Assembly (NCBI RefSeq): GCF_034313845.1
Contig: NZ_JAVIWN010000003.1
Source of the DNA: Actimicrobium sp034313845
GTDB lineage: Bacteria; Pseudomonadota; Gammaproteobacteria; Burkholderiales; Burkholderiaceae_D
Reading direction: 5' to 3' (one strand)
DNA: 64,000 nt
The position numbers were made by a program, and so were the translations under genes. Under the pieces are notes generated by a model. That model saw only the letters and a list, made by a program, of their open reading frames with translations, was not told the DNA's origin and did not search any database. Shown one piece after another: positions 45,919 to 55,076 of this stretch. Position 1 is the stretch's first letter, and the number at the start of each line of letters is the position of its first letter.

Positions 45919-46632
45919 TTAGGTAGTCTTATTGGTGGAATCGGCGATCACCAGAACGTGGGCTGAAATGATGAACTGAGCAGCACTGTCGATATCGCCC
46001 TGCAGCGCAATGCGCGCGGCGTCGCTATCGCGTCGTCTCAGGGCATCGACCAACTGTGAATGATGACTTACCGCGACCCGTTCGTTAATGCGGGCCGAGC
46101 CGGCCCGCAAGTCGTGATTTAAAATCGGACCGATGCGTACCCAAAGAGCCTTGATCAACTGCAATAACATCGGCATCCGAGATCCTTCATACACCGCGAA
46201 GTGAAATTCCTTGTTCAGCGTAATCAGGCGTGCACCATTTGGGCTGGCGCTTGCCATTTCCTCGGAAAAATCTTCATTTAATTGCACGATGCGGCGCAGT
46301 TCGGCTTCGCTTAGCGATTTAGCTGCGCGTTCGGTCGCCACCCCTTCGAGATTGATACGAATGCTGGTGATTTCACGAAATTGACTAACTGTCATCGTTG
46401 GCACGCGCATCGACCTGTTAGGTGACAGTTCCAGCGCTTGCTCTGCTACCAGTCGTTGCATTGCTTCCCGTACCGGCATCACGCTGACCCCAAGCGCTGC
46501 AGCGACCGTGCGCAACGACAATTGCTCGCCCGGCATCATGCGTCCGGTCATCAACAATTCCTTGAACTGTTCATAGACATCAGCACTGATCGTCAGGCGT
46601 TTTTTCGGTGGAACTAGTTCAGATAGGGACAT
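45919..46632 (-). CDS. GntR-family regulator (FCD subfamily)
   Basis: A 237-residue protein. The N-terminal winged helix contains YEQFKELLMTGRMMPGEQLS and LGVSVMPVREAMQRL. The C-terminal FCD ligand-binding domain contains TERAAKSLSEAELRRI, NKEFHFAVYEGS and HHSQLVDALRRRDSDAAR, with histidines that bind a metal. The ATG at 46632 was chosen over a TTG at 46650. It is divergent from the SDR-MFS-BKACE operon and is the likely repressor, sensing the operon's substrate or product. Confidence 0.88.
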   Translation of the reverse strand: MSLSELVPPKKRLTISADVYEQFKELLMTGRMMPGEQLSLRTVAAALGVSVMPVREAMQRLVAEQALELSPNRSMRVPTMTVSQFREITSIRINLEGVATERAAKSLSEAELRRIVQLNEDFSEEMASASPNGARLITLNKEFHFAVYEGSRMPMLLQLIKALWVRIGPILNHDLRAGSARINERVAVSHHSQLVDALRRRDSDAARIALQGDIDSAAQFIISAHVLVIADSTNKTT

Positions 46633-46765
46633 GGGCGGAGTGTATAACAAGTGATATTTGTGATTTCAATATTGTGCCGAATTGTGGGCACTAAATACTT
46701 GGAATTTACACGCGTCTACGAGAACTATTTCTCAGGAATAAGAAAAGCTGCCGCCTGGGTGCGTC

Positions 46766-46812
46766 TTGACATACGAAAAACTGTGGGATATTTTTCATTG
46801 ACTGTGATCACA
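46766..46812 (+). promoter_or_regulatory. Promoter and candidate GntR operator of the catabolic operon
   Basis: TTGACA (46766-46771), a 17-base spacer and TATTTT (46789-46794) make a strong sigma-70 promoter. A perfect palindrome, TGTGATCACA (46803-46812), lies at the expected start of transcription. Further TGTGAT-like half sites lie on both sides. A FCD regulator bound there would block transcription. The site is assigned by symmetry and position only. Confidence 0.6.
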
Positions 46813-46889
46813 CATCACACATAACACATCACGAATCACACAAGTTACAGTGCTGATTGATATCGATGAACTCATAAAGGAACAAAACG

Positions 46890-47672
46890 ATGAATGTACT
46901 GACATCAATGGTACCGCGCTCAGGTTTGCGGGTTTTGGTAACCGGCGGCGCGTCGGGCATTGGCCTTACGATCTCGCGGGCATTTGTCGAGGCGGGGGCC
47001 CGTGTGCACGTGTGTGACGTTGATGCAGGCGCAATTGCTGCGCTAGATAGCGTCATCAAAGGGACTCATGCCGATGTGTCTGACCTCGCTGGTGTGAAGC
47101 GTGTATTTGAAGACGTGCAAGCCAACTTGGGCGGGCTTGATGTGCTGATCAACAATGCAGGAATTTCCGGCCCAACTGGTGCCGTCGAAGACATCGACGT
47201 CGCGCACTGGGAACAAACCGTCTCGATCAACCTTAATAGCCACTTTTATTTCGTGCAACAAGCGGTGCCGTTGCTCCGCGAAGGTATGGACGGTGGCTCC
47301 ATCGTGTTTATATCGTCGGTTGCCGGGCGACTTGGGTATGCGTTTCGTACACCGTATTCATCCACCAAATGGGCTTTGGTCGGTTTGGCCAAGAGCCTTG
47401 CGATCGAACTCGGTCCAGACAATATTCGTGTCAACGCAGTGCAGCCGGGCATCGTCGAGGGGCCGCGCATGGAGCGTGTTATTGCTGCCAGCGCAGCGCA
47501 AGCAGGCATCAGCCACGACGAGATGCGGCAGCGTTATCTTGAAAAAATCTCACTGCGACGGATGGTGACGCAAGAGGAAGTAGCCGCCAGCGTGTTGTTC
47601 CTGTGTTCGCCTGCCGGCAGCGCGATTTCTGGTCAGGCGATTTCGGTGTGTGGCAACGTCGAAACTTTATGA
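46890..47672 (+). CDS. Short-chain dehydrogenase/reductase
   Basis: A 260-residue SDR: VLVTGGASGIGLTISRAF (TGxxxGxG cofactor site), the DVDAG acidic residue favouring NAD, LINNAGISG, ISSVAGRLG, the catalytic YSSTKWALVG (YxxxK) and the PGIVEGPRM segment. It probably oxidises a hydroxy acid or alcohol to a ketone. With the BKACE enzyme downstream, oxidation of a 3-hydroxy acid to a 3-keto acid is a reasonable inference. Confidence 0.9.
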   Translation: MNVLTSMVPRSGLRVLVTGGASGIGLTISRAFVEAGARVHVCDVDAGAIAALDSVIKGTHADVSDLAGVKRVFEDVQANLGGLDVLINNAGISGPTGAVEDIDVAHWEQTVSINLNSHFYFVQQAVPLLREGMDGGSIVFISSVAGRLGYAFRTPYSSTKWALVGLAKSLAIELGPDNIRVNAVQPGIVEGPRMERVIAASAAQAGISHDEMRQRYLEKISLRRMVTQEEVAASVLFLCSPAGSAISGQAISVCGNVETL

Positions 47673-47757
47673 CTTAAGTTTGTAGCACTATCAAGACCCA
47701 ATAAGAACGAGCATAGAACTCGTGGTCGGCCTACACACCATTGGAGGAGAAACCAAC

Positions 47758-49092
47758 ATGTCAGTTGTAAATGCAGAGCCTTACCGCAGTACGGCACCGG
47801 CCACGGCAATCGCCACAGACCAGATGACCCGGCAAATCTTTCGCAAGCTGATGCCGCTGTTAGTGATGGCATATGTCATCAGTTTTCTCGATCGTACCAA
47901 CATTGCATTGGCGAAAACACATATTGAGATCGATCTAGGCATCTCTGCGGCCGCCTACGGCTTGGGCGCCGGCTTATTTTTTCTGACCTATGCGTTGATG
48001 GAAATTCCGAGCAACCTGATCATGCGTAAGGTCGGCGCCCGATTCTGGATAACGCGCATCATGATTACTTGGGGACTGTTATCGACCGGCATGGCATTCG
48101 TGCAGGGCGAGACTTCGTTCTACGTAATGCGCATGCTGCTCGGTGTCGCCGAGGCTGGGCTGTTTCCTGGCGTGATGCTTTACCTGACTTACTGGTTCGG
48201 CCGCGAAGAGCGGGCCCGTGCTACCGGTTATTTTCTTCTCGGCGTTTGCATCGCCAACGTAATCAGCGGGCCGCTTGGCGGAGCGCTGCTGGAAATGAAC
48301 GGTCTTTTTGGCTTACACGGCTGGCAATGGCTATTCATTATTGAAGGTTTGCCGACTTTGGCGCTGGCCTGGGTCGTTTGGAAGAAATTGCCGGATGGCC
48401 CGTTATCGGCTCCCTGGCTGTCGACAGCTGACGCGCAGACGCTCGAAAAGCGATTGGCTCTGGAACGTGCAGAGGAAAACCAGAGTGGTCAGGTCGGGCA
48501 TTCGTTACGAGAGTGTGTCAAAGATCGCCAGATATGGCTTGCCATTTTTGTCTATTTTTGTCATCAGATTGCGATCTATACGGTAATTTTTTTCTTGCCA
48601 GGCATCATTGGCACCTACGGCAAACTGACGCCGATGGAGATCGGGTTGCTCACTTCAGTGCCATGGATCGCCGCAGCCATCGGCACCGCCACGTTGCCCC
48701 GTTTTGCCAGCAATCCGCAGCGCTGTCGTCGCATGTTGGGTGTCGGTCTAGTCATCATGGCCGGAGGTCTGCTTATCGCCGCATCGTCCGGACCGGTACT
48801 GGCGCTGGTCGGATTTTCGCTCACCGCATCGATGTTCTTCGTGGTCCAGGCCATCATTTTTCTGTACCCATCGTCACGGCTGGCCGGAGCTGGCTTGGCT
48901 AGCGGACTGGCTCTGGTCAATACCTGCGGCTTGCTGGGCGGTTTCCTTGGACCCTCGGCGATGGGTTCGATCGAGCAAGCGACTGGCAGCACGACAAATG
49001 GCTTGCTGATCATTGCCACCATGCTAGTACTTGCAGCGCTGGTAAGCACGCGGCTACGCCAGGGCCAGGAAAAAATCACCAAAGAAATCTGA
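47758..49092 (+). CDS. MFS transporter, anion:cation symporter type
   Basis: A 444-residue, 12-helix transporter. RTNIALAKTHIEIDLGIS, YALMEIPSNLIMRKVGAR, GVAEAGLFPGVMLYLTYWFG and ARATGYFLLGVCIA are typical of the ACS family (tartrate, phthalate and hexuronate transporters). GGAGGAG precedes the ATG at 47758. It likely imports the organic acid that the SDR and BKACE enzymes degrade. It lies second in the operon. Confidence 0.9.
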   Translation: MSVVNAEPYRSTAPATAIATDQMTRQIFRKLMPLLVMAYVISFLDRTNIALAKTHIEIDLGISAAAYGLGAGLFFLTYALMEIPSNLIMRKVGARFWITRIMITWGLLSTGMAFVQGETSFYVMRMLLGVAEAGLFPGVMLYLTYWFGREERARATGYFLLGVCIANVISGPLGGALLEMNGLFGLHGWQWLFIIEGLPTLALAWVVWKKLPDGPLSAPWLSTADAQTLEKRLALERAEENQSGQVGHSLRECVKDRQIWLAIFVYFCHQIAIYTVIFFLPGIIGTYGKLTPMEIGLLTSVPWIAAAIGTATLPRFASNPQRCRRMLGVGLVIMAGGLLIAASSGPVLALVGFSLTASMFFVVQAIIFLYPSSRLAGAGLASGLALVNTCGLLGGFLGPSAMGSIEQATGSTTNGLLIIATMLVLAALVSTRLRQGQEKITKEI

Positions 49093-49117
49093 ATTCATCC
49101 ATATAAAAGGAGACACC

Positions 49118-50047
49118 ATGTCGACCAAAAAAGTCATCATCACTTGTGCCGTTACCGGCGCGATCCATACCCCATCGATGTCACCACATTTGCCGGTGAC
49201 CCCGGATCAGATCGCTGAAGCGGCAATTGGCGCAGCACGAGCCGGTGCCGCGATCGTCCATCTGCATGCGCGCGATCCCGATACCGGACGTCCGACTCAG
49301 GACCCGGAAGTTTTTTCCCGCTTCCTGCCACGCATTAAAAGCGAGACCGATGCCATCATCAACATCACGACCGGCGGCAGTCCGCACATGACCGTACAGG
49401 AACGTTTGCAACCAGCCTTGAGCTTTCAACCGGAGCTGGCGTCACTCAACATGGGCTCGATGAATTTCGGGCTGTATCCGATGCTCGATCGCTTCCATGA
49501 ATTTACTCATCCATGGGAACGCGAACATTTGGAGAAAAGCCGCGATCTAGTTTTCAAGAACACCTTCAGCGACATCGAATACGTGCTGCGTAATTGTGGG
49601 GAAAACGGCACCCGTTTCGAGTTCGAGTGCTATGACATTTCACATCTGTACAACTTGGCGCACTTTCTTGACCGGGGACTGGTGCAAACGCCGTTTTTGG
49701 TACAAAGCGTGTTCGGATTACTAGGCGGAATAGGCGCGCACCCTGAGGATTTGATGCACATGAGGCGCACCGCAGACCGGCTGTTCGGTAATGCTTATCA
49801 CTGGTCAATCTTGGGCGCTGGCCGCAATCAAATACCACTTGCAACTATTGGCGCAGCCATGGGAGCAAACGTACGTGTCGGGCTTGAGGATTCACTATGG
49901 GACGGTCCGGGCCGCTTGGCCGATAGCAATGCAGCCCAGGTAGCACGCATTCGCGCAATCCTTGAATCGCTGTCACTGGAGGTGGCAACTCCGGCGGAGG
50001 CACGCACGATACTGGCGCTCAAGGGCGGCGATAAAGTGGCGTTCTAA
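49118..50047 (+). CDS. BKACE (3-keto-acid cleavage enzyme, DUF849)
   Basis: A 309-residue protein: TCAVTGAIHTPSMSPHLPVT at the N-terminus, metal-binding IVHLHARDP (two histidines), NITTGGSPHM, ASLNMGSMNFG, LGAGRNQIPLATIGAAMGA and VGLEDSLWDGPGRLADSNA. BKACE enzymes cleave a 3-keto acid with acetyl-CoA to give acetoacetate and a new CoA ester. The substrate in this operon is unknown. It is third in the operon, 25 bp after the transporter, with a good AAGGAG. Confidence 0.92.
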   Translation: MSTKKVIITCAVTGAIHTPSMSPHLPVTPDQIAEAAIGAARAGAAIVHLHARDPDTGRPTQDPEVFSRFLPRIKSETDAIINITTGGSPHMTVQERLQPALSFQPELASLNMGSMNFGLYPMLDRFHEFTHPWEREHLEKSRDLVFKNTFSDIEYVLRNCGENGTRFEFECYDISHLYNLAHFLDRGLVQTPFLVQSVFGLLGGIGAHPEDLMHMRRTADRLFGNAYHWSILGAGRNQIPLATIGAAMGANVRVGLEDSLWDGPGRLADSNAAQVARIRAILESLSLEVATPAEARTILALKGGDKVAF

Positions 50048-50167
50048 GGGTAACGATTTTAAGCGACAACCCCTGGTACGTAAGGATTCGAACGCTTGCG
50101 CAGCAAGGTCAAATTTGTGTCATCGTTCCTGATGCAATTGATGCGGCATCCTTGACTGATCGGCGTA

Positions 50168-50200
50168 TGCTGATTACGTTACTGCGTAACGTAATCAGCA
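50168..50200. repeat. Perfect 14-bp hairpin
   Basis: TGCTGATTACGTTA (50168-50181) and its exact complement (50187-50200) enclose a five-base loop, CTGCG. No T-run follows. It is 120 bp after the BKACE stop and 55 bp before the cut edge of umuC, so it may end the operon or be a mobile-element end near the truncation. Confidence 0.6.
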
Positions 50201-50254
50201 CGCACGAAATAATGTCATCAAGGAGAGCCCACCTATAGTCACCAGCAATGCAAA

Positions 50255-50878
50255 TTTCGGATCGTGGCCGAGCGCACTGTCAACGAACTCAACGGTACCT
50301 CCTGCCTGGCGCTCGAAGATGTGGCCCCCGCGAAAAAACAGATCATCGCCTCGCGCTCGTTTGGCCAGCCGGTGCTGACCATCGACGAACTCGGTGAGTC
50401 GGTTGCCAGTTACATGACCCGCGCCGCCGAAAAATTACGCTTGCAGGGTTCGGTGTGCGAAGCGATCCAGGTCTTCGTGCAGACCAATCCGTTCAAGGCG
50501 TCAGACCGGCAATACAGCAACGCGGTCGTGGTGCCGCTGCCGAATGTGTCGGGCGATACCCGCTTGCTGATCCGCGCGGCCCTGTTCGGCCTGGAACAGA
50601 TTTACCGGCCTGGCTACTACTACAAGAAAGCCGGTGTGATCCTGCAGGGTATTTCCAGCGCCTCAGTTCAGCAGCAATCGCTGTTTTCCACCTTCGGCGA
50701 TGGCGACAAATCGGAAGCGATGATGATTACGCTCGACGGATTGAACCAGCGTTTCGGCAAGGGCGCGGTGAGCGTGGCCGCCGCCGGTATCCGCAACGAC
50801 TGGGCCATGAAGCGCGAACGGAAGACGCCGAACTACACGACGTGCTGGAGCGAAATTCCGGTGGCCAGGGCGAATTAG
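50255..50878 (+). pseudogene. umuC: 5'-truncated umuC (DNA polymerase V catalytic subunit)
   Basis: Only the C-terminal half of UmuC is left: VAERTVNELNGTSCLALED, then KKQIIASRSFGQPV, SYMTRAAEKLRLQGSV, NPFKASDRQYSNAVVVPLP, RLLIRAALFGLEQIYRPGYY and a final SVAAAGIRNDWAMKRER. UmuC proteins are about 420 residues; the polymerase catalytic core is missing here. The sequence before about 50255 does not continue the family. It is followed by an SRAP gene, so the SOS-related neighbourhood may once have been larger. Confidence 0.85.
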
Positions 50879-51000
50879 CGGTGCAGGCCGGCTACCGGCG
50901 TTTTTCCCGGCAAGCAGCATGCCGTTGAGCGGGGTGCTCGGATCCTGGCCGCTGTCACGGGTGTCGGCAACGCCCTCCGAAAACAGGTACGCTTGTTTCC

Positions 51001-51708
51001 ATGTGCGCCAACTACCAACCTCCCACCCGTGCCGATCTCGAGGATTATTTCGGCGTTACGCTGTCCCTCAGCACCGATCCGGCGGAAGCCTATCCGGGGT
51101 CGCTGTCACCGATCGTTCGGCGCGCCGGTGACGCAACGGACATCTCCGCCCGCCGGCGAGCGGACCTGGCAACATTCGGTCTAGTGCCGCATTGGGCTGA
51201 CAGCACACTGGCGCGGCGGACCTATAACGCGCGCAGCGAGACGGTGGCCAGCAAACCGAGTTTCCGGGATGCCTACCGGCACGGCCGGTTTTGCGTCATC
51301 CCGGCGCAGATGCTGTACGAGCCGAGCTACGAGAGCGGCAACGCAGTGCGGTTCGCCATTGCAAATACCGATGGGTCACCGTTGGGGATTGCGGGCATCT
51401 GGGAGCACCGGCCCGGGACGGACGGGGAGACGTTGCTGTCGTTTTCCATGCTGACGATCAATGCCGACGAACATCCGCTGATGCGACGTTTTCACAAGCA
51501 GGGGGATGAAAAACGGATGGTGGTGGTGCTGCCGCCGGACCGGATCGATGTGTGGCTCGACAGCGGGTATCAGGACGCACCGGCGTTCTTCGTGCCGTAT
51601 CCGGCGGAGTCACTTACTATGCAGGCAGCACCGAAGGCGGACCGTGAGGGTGGCAAGGTACCAGCCGATACCCCCGAGGCCGCGCAGCAAGGTTTTCCGT
51701 GGATGTGA
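51001..51708 (+). CDS. SOS response-associated peptidase (SRAP, YedK/HMCES type)
   Basis: A 235-residue protein with Met-Cys2 at the start (MCANYQPPTR), the residue that bonds to abasic sites in single-stranded DNA. YNARSETVASKPSFRDAY, FCVIPAQMLYEPSYE (catalytic glutamate region), GIAGIWEHR and INADEHPLMRRFH (active-site histidine) follow. SRAP proteins protect abasic sites by forming DNA-protein crosslinks. It lies just after the umuC fragment. The start is fixed by the need for Cys2. Confidence 0.9.
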   Translation: MCANYQPPTRADLEDYFGVTLSLSTDPAEAYPGSLSPIVRRAGDATDISARRRADLATFGLVPHWADSTLARRTYNARSETVASKPSFRDAYRHGRFCVIPAQMLYEPSYESGNAVRFAIANTDGSPLGIAGIWEHRPGTDGETLLSFSMLTINADEHPLMRRFHKQGDEKRMVVVLPPDRIDVWLDSGYQDAPAFFVPYPAESLTMQAAPKADREGGKVPADTPEAAQQGFPWM

Positions 51709-51734
51709 GTGCCGGCTGTCAAGCCGCCGCTGGA

Positions 51735-51932
51735 TCACCGATCCTCGCGGGTATGCCACAGACGCAGTACATAGATGGTGGAATCCTGAACTTCATAACG
51801 TATCTCATAGTGCCCAACGAGGATTCGACGCACCTCGCGCGGCTTGAATTCATCGAGACATTCCCTGATGCGCGGGTTCACTAGCTGTTGCAACTCGCAT
51901 TTGAAAACGACCATGCTCGCATTCGACGCCAT
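51735..51932 (-). pseudogene. C-terminal remnant of a ParE-like toxin
   Basis: The minus strand reads NPRIRECLDEFKPREVRRIL, then VGHYEIRYEVQDSTIYVL and RLWHTREDR, the ParE/RelE-toxin C-terminus. The first 15-16 codons (MASNASMVVFKCE) come from repeat sequence of the adjoining mobile-element ends, so the natural N-terminus is gone. No antitoxin is next to it. Confidence 0.7.
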
Positions 51933-52157
51933 TCTCGGCTCGCAATAACTGCAAATGAACGTGCACTCGTGCTCACGCTATGTGCAAATCTGCGACACGA
52001 TGTCGCAGATTTGCAGTTAGGGTGAGCATGCTGCCGTCGAATGCGAGCTGAAGCCGTCGATTGTAAGCACGTTTGCAGATAGCGTGAGCACAACCCTGCG
52101 GTCATTTGCAGATAATTTGAGCTGGAAAAACCGTCGAATGCGAGCATGACCGTTTTC
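51903..52157. mobile_element. Two back-to-back transposon ends with multiple terminal repeats
   Basis: TGTCGCAGATTTGCA (52001-52015) and its exact complement (51983-51997) face away from each other across CGA. On both sides, further copies of two motifs follow outward: TTTGCAGATA-xx-GTGAGC types (52071, 52103 and inverted at 51938, 51971) and CGTCGAATGCGAGC types (52034, 52132 and inverted near 51914). Multiple terminal repeats and ends joined across three bases resemble an IS21-type junction or abutting Tn7/Tn5053-like ends. No transposase accompanies them here. The remainder of 52158-52310 holds nothing supported. Confidence 0.65.
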
Positions 52158-52310
52158 AAACGCGAGCCTCTACACCTACCTATCAACATCGATAGGGGAG
52201 ACAATTACATACGCGACTTCATGTCGCACTCCGGCTTACATCCCCACTTTGGGCCAGTTCCTTTTGCAAGAGGCTCAAAATAAAAAAACTACGCTTGTCT
52301 TTTTCTGCTG

Positions 52311-52370
52311 TTTGTTTTGAACCTTTTCCACACTTTCACCACACATAAATTGTAAAAAAGTCAGTTGAAC
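52311..52370 (+). repeat. Leader repeat, copy A
   Basis: This 60-bp copy contains GAACCTTTTCCACACTTTCA and GTCAGTTGAACT, shared with copies at 55459-55595 and 56197-56280/57489-57538. It lies 198 bp before the lipoprotein start. Conservation of a noncoding block before unrelated exported genes suggests a common promoter or recombination site. Confidence 0.75.
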
Positions 52371-52567
52371 TGTAACCATTCAGATCCCCTGCCGCGTAGC
52401 TCGTACTACCGGAAAGAAAGGCCTCGAATACTAGAACTCTGGAAACAAATGTTGCGAGTAAGACCACAAATTCGGGGGGGCTGAAAGGTTTCTTCTATGT
52501 AAGTGAAAAAAACAAAAGTGATCAATAAACAAACGCTTGGCAATAAGCAATTTAATCGGGATGCGGC

Positions 52568-53143
52568 ATGAACCATAAGTGCAAACGAAGCCTGCGATGG
52601 CTGCTTATTTTTTTAATCCACTTTTCTTTGACCGCGTGCGCTACAGGACAACCTATGAATTTCTTTCATTCTTTTAACTTCAATACTGGCACTGACGCAA
52701 AAGTCTACGGCCACCCCGAAATTGATGTGCTGGACTACGAATACGGGAGCAGTCATCAATTTGCGACACGGCCTGCAAAGGAAGAATGGGAAATGCACGC
52801 TGCAGCAGGCAGAGATAGCTTTGGATCGGGAGGACTTGCCGGCATGATGCCGCGAGGTGAATACCTCTACGTCAAATGGCGCGTTAAAGCCACCGGAGAG
52901 GTCCTTGAAGACAAAGTTGATCTCAAGCGACTACTTCCCACCGATATGACCAATTTCGGCCTGCATTTTGCGATTTATGGATCGCAGTTGTACGTGTATT
53001 TGTTTCCGCCTTATACAACCAAAGATGCTCTTGGTGAGACGGTAGCACATGGAGGGCGCGAACCTGTCGGTACACGCGGTCAAACCCTGTTAGACATCCC
53101 TTATGCCCAGCAGCATCAAATTTATCCCGACCTCAAAAAATAA
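52568..53143 (+). CDS. Lipoprotein of a leader-linked cassette (putative partner)
   Basis: A 191-residue lipoprotein (SLTAC lipobox). The mature part contains IDVLDYEYGSSHQFATRP, then MMPRGEYLYVKWRVKATGEV, LEDKVDLKRLLPTDM and GSQLYVYLFPP. This pattern resembles lipoproteins found next to type VI lipase effectors, where they may give immunity; I recall the pattern but cannot name the family firmly. A gene with a lipase-like start follows 27 bp downstream. Its leader is shared with two other cassettes. Confidence 0.65.
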   Translation: MNHKCKRSLRWLLIFLIHFSLTACATGQPMNFFHSFNFNTGTDAKVYGHPEIDVLDYEYGSSHQFATRPAKEEWEMHAAAGRDSFGSGGLAGMMPRGEYLYVKWRVKATGEVLEDKVDLKRLLPTDMTNFGLHFAIYGSQLYVYLFPPYTTKDALGETVAHGGREPVGTRGQTLLDIPYAQQHQIYPDLKK

Positions 53144-53170
53144 GTCGCACCGAACAATAGGAGGCACCCA

Positions 53171-53428
53171 ATGAGCACACAAATCGCCCAAACCGAAACC
53201 GCCGCACAAATTGCGAACGCACAAAGTCAAGCCAATGCGATTGGCTCAGCCTCAACCTTCATGGTATCCAAGAACACCTTCGTCTTTTTTGCAGGTTTCG
53301 ATGGTAGGGGTTGTAACCGCAAACCGGCGCAATTTGTCCATCTCCTAAAGGTGGTGACGGAAATCCTGATTTGCACTGTTTCCGCATACATCAACAAACT
53401 GGTAGTGTTTTTCGTGCAAATTTTTTAA
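53171..53428 (+). pseudogene. Truncated start of a large gene (lipase-like motif)
   Basis: After AGGAGG, the frame reads MSTQIAQTETAAQIANAQSQ, then VSKNTFVFFAGFDGRGCN. FFxGFDGTGxN is the strand-turn seen at the start of DUF2235/Tle1-like phospholipase effectors. After about residue 55 the sequence stops looking family-like, and a transposase fragment begins soon after. It is probably a broken effector whose partner is the lipoprotein just upstream. The motif match is short. Confidence 0.45.
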
Positions 53429-53513
53429 CTGTAAACCGGCCCAAAAGCAGCCTCTCTGTATCGATCCGACAAACAAATTTTTCCCGTTACCTCGTTGGAC
53501 AAATTCCGCCCGT

Positions 53514-54002
53514 TTGGGCGCAGAGCCCCATTATCGACGCGATGCTTTGCTGGACGTGGCCAACGGCTTGAACGACCAATTTGCGCAGTTGCCGGCACGC
53601 TACAAGATATCAATGGAGTCCGTCTGGAATGTGTGCTACACGACGAGATACGACATCGATCACTGCAGCTATCACGAGCAGTCATCCGCATTGGAAGTCT
53701 TGATGGGCGAAAAATACGACGAGATTGAAGATGCGGTGCTCGCCATTCTGGACAAGACGCACCGTTGCAGTTCCATGGTGGAAAACCTGCACAGCCGTCT
53801 TCGCCCTTACCTGGCCGAACAGAAATTCGTCAGCCAGAAAATCCTCGGACTCCTTCAGTTCTTTCTCAACCACAAGCCATTCATGCGCAGTAAGCATGAG
53901 CAATTGGTGAATAAGACTCCGGCCGAGGCCATGACCGGAAAACCGCATTTGCCTTGGTTGGAAATGCTTGGCTTCGACTGCTTAAAAAGACGCCCAGCCT
54001 AA
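53514..54002 (+). pseudogene. Transposase C-terminal fragment
   Basis: About 160 codons: YHEQSSALEVLMGEKYDEIED, then HRCSSMVENLHSRLRPYL, LLQFFLNHKPFMRSKHEQL and KTPAEAMTGKPHLPWLEML. This is the C-terminal part of a DDE transposase (ISNCY-like). The N-terminal catalytic half and both ends are missing. It interrupts the truncated gene upstream. Confidence 0.7.
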
Positions 54003-54196
54003 TTCATGCCGAGTTTCAAAGCGTAAAAGTCAGCCCGCATACGTGCTATTCGGGTTCGATTCGTCACGCCAACTGTTCACTAAAATGTGGGATTTTTGAA
54101 CCATGCCTGAAATTCGACGCAACATTCAATTGTTTGCACTTTTACTTCGTTTTTTTATCAAGATTACTTCGGTTGATGACGTGTGTAGTGGTCAAG

Positions 54197-55075
54197 TTAT
54201 TTCGGACACCCCAATGGAAGTATTTCTGCCATTTTCCGTTCAAAGACGGAGGGCGACAGGTTGCCCAATACGGAGTGCAAACGCGTGCAATTATAAAAGT
54301 CGACGATGTAGGAAGTGACGTCCTTGCGGGCCTCTTCCTGGTTGGCATATCGCGTGCGCCAGACGCATTCCATCTTCAGATTCAGGAAGAAGCGTTCGGC
54401 AACTGCGTTGTCCCAACAGTTACCTTTACGGCTCATGCTGGACACCAGACCGTACCGTTTCAGCAAGGCCTGATATTCGATGCTGGCGTACTGACTTCCA
54501 CGGTCCGTATGTACGATCAATCCCGGTGGCGGATTGCGACTGGAAATGGCCATGCGTAGCGCTTCGCAGACCAGCGCAGCAGGCATAGCAGGCGCGGTGG
54601 CCCAGCCGATCAGCTTACGCGAGAACAGATCCAGTACCGTGGCCAGATATAGCCAACCGGTGTCGGTACGGATGTAGGTGATGTCGCTCACCCACGCGAT
54701 GTTCGGCCCCGACGGATTGAACTTCCGGTTGAGCACGTTGGGAGCAATCGCCAGGTCATGCTTGCTGTCGGTGGTGTGAATGAACTTGCGCTTCCACACC
54801 GGCTTCAAGCCCGCCTGGCGCATCAGGCTACGCGCTTTGTAGCGACCTATGCGAATGCCTTGCAGCGCCACCGCGCTGACTAGGCGCCGACTACCGTAGC
54901 TTTGACGGCTGGCGGCAAAGGCTGCCTTCAGGTGGACCGCTTCCTTCGTAAAAAGCGGTTTGGCAGGACGGGACTGTGCGTTGTAATACCCGGAACGGCT
55001 GACTGCCAGCAACTGGCAACTACGGGCAGTCGATACGGCCTCCTTGTGTAACTGTGTCACGAGCTGGTAGCTCAT
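54197..55075 (-). CDS. IS3-family transposase OrfB, copy 3
   Basis: Intact 292-residue DDE protein, identical to the other copies (D131, D191, E227). Confidence 0.93.
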   Translation of the reverse strand: MSYQLVTQLHKEAVSTARSCQLLAVSRSGYYNAQSRPAKPLFTKEAVHLKAAFAASRQSYGSRRLVSAVALQGIRIGRYKARSLMRQAGLKPVWKRKFIHTTDSKHDLAIAPNVLNRKFNPSGPNIAWVSDITYIRTDTGWLYLATVLDLFSRKLIGWATAPAMPAALVCEALRMAISSRNPPPGLIVHTDRGSQYASIEYQALLKRYGLVSSMSRKGNCWDNAVAERFFLNLKMECVWRTRYANQEEARKDVTSYIVDFYNCTRLHSVLGNLSPSVFERKMAEILPLGCPK

Positions 55076-55076
55076 T

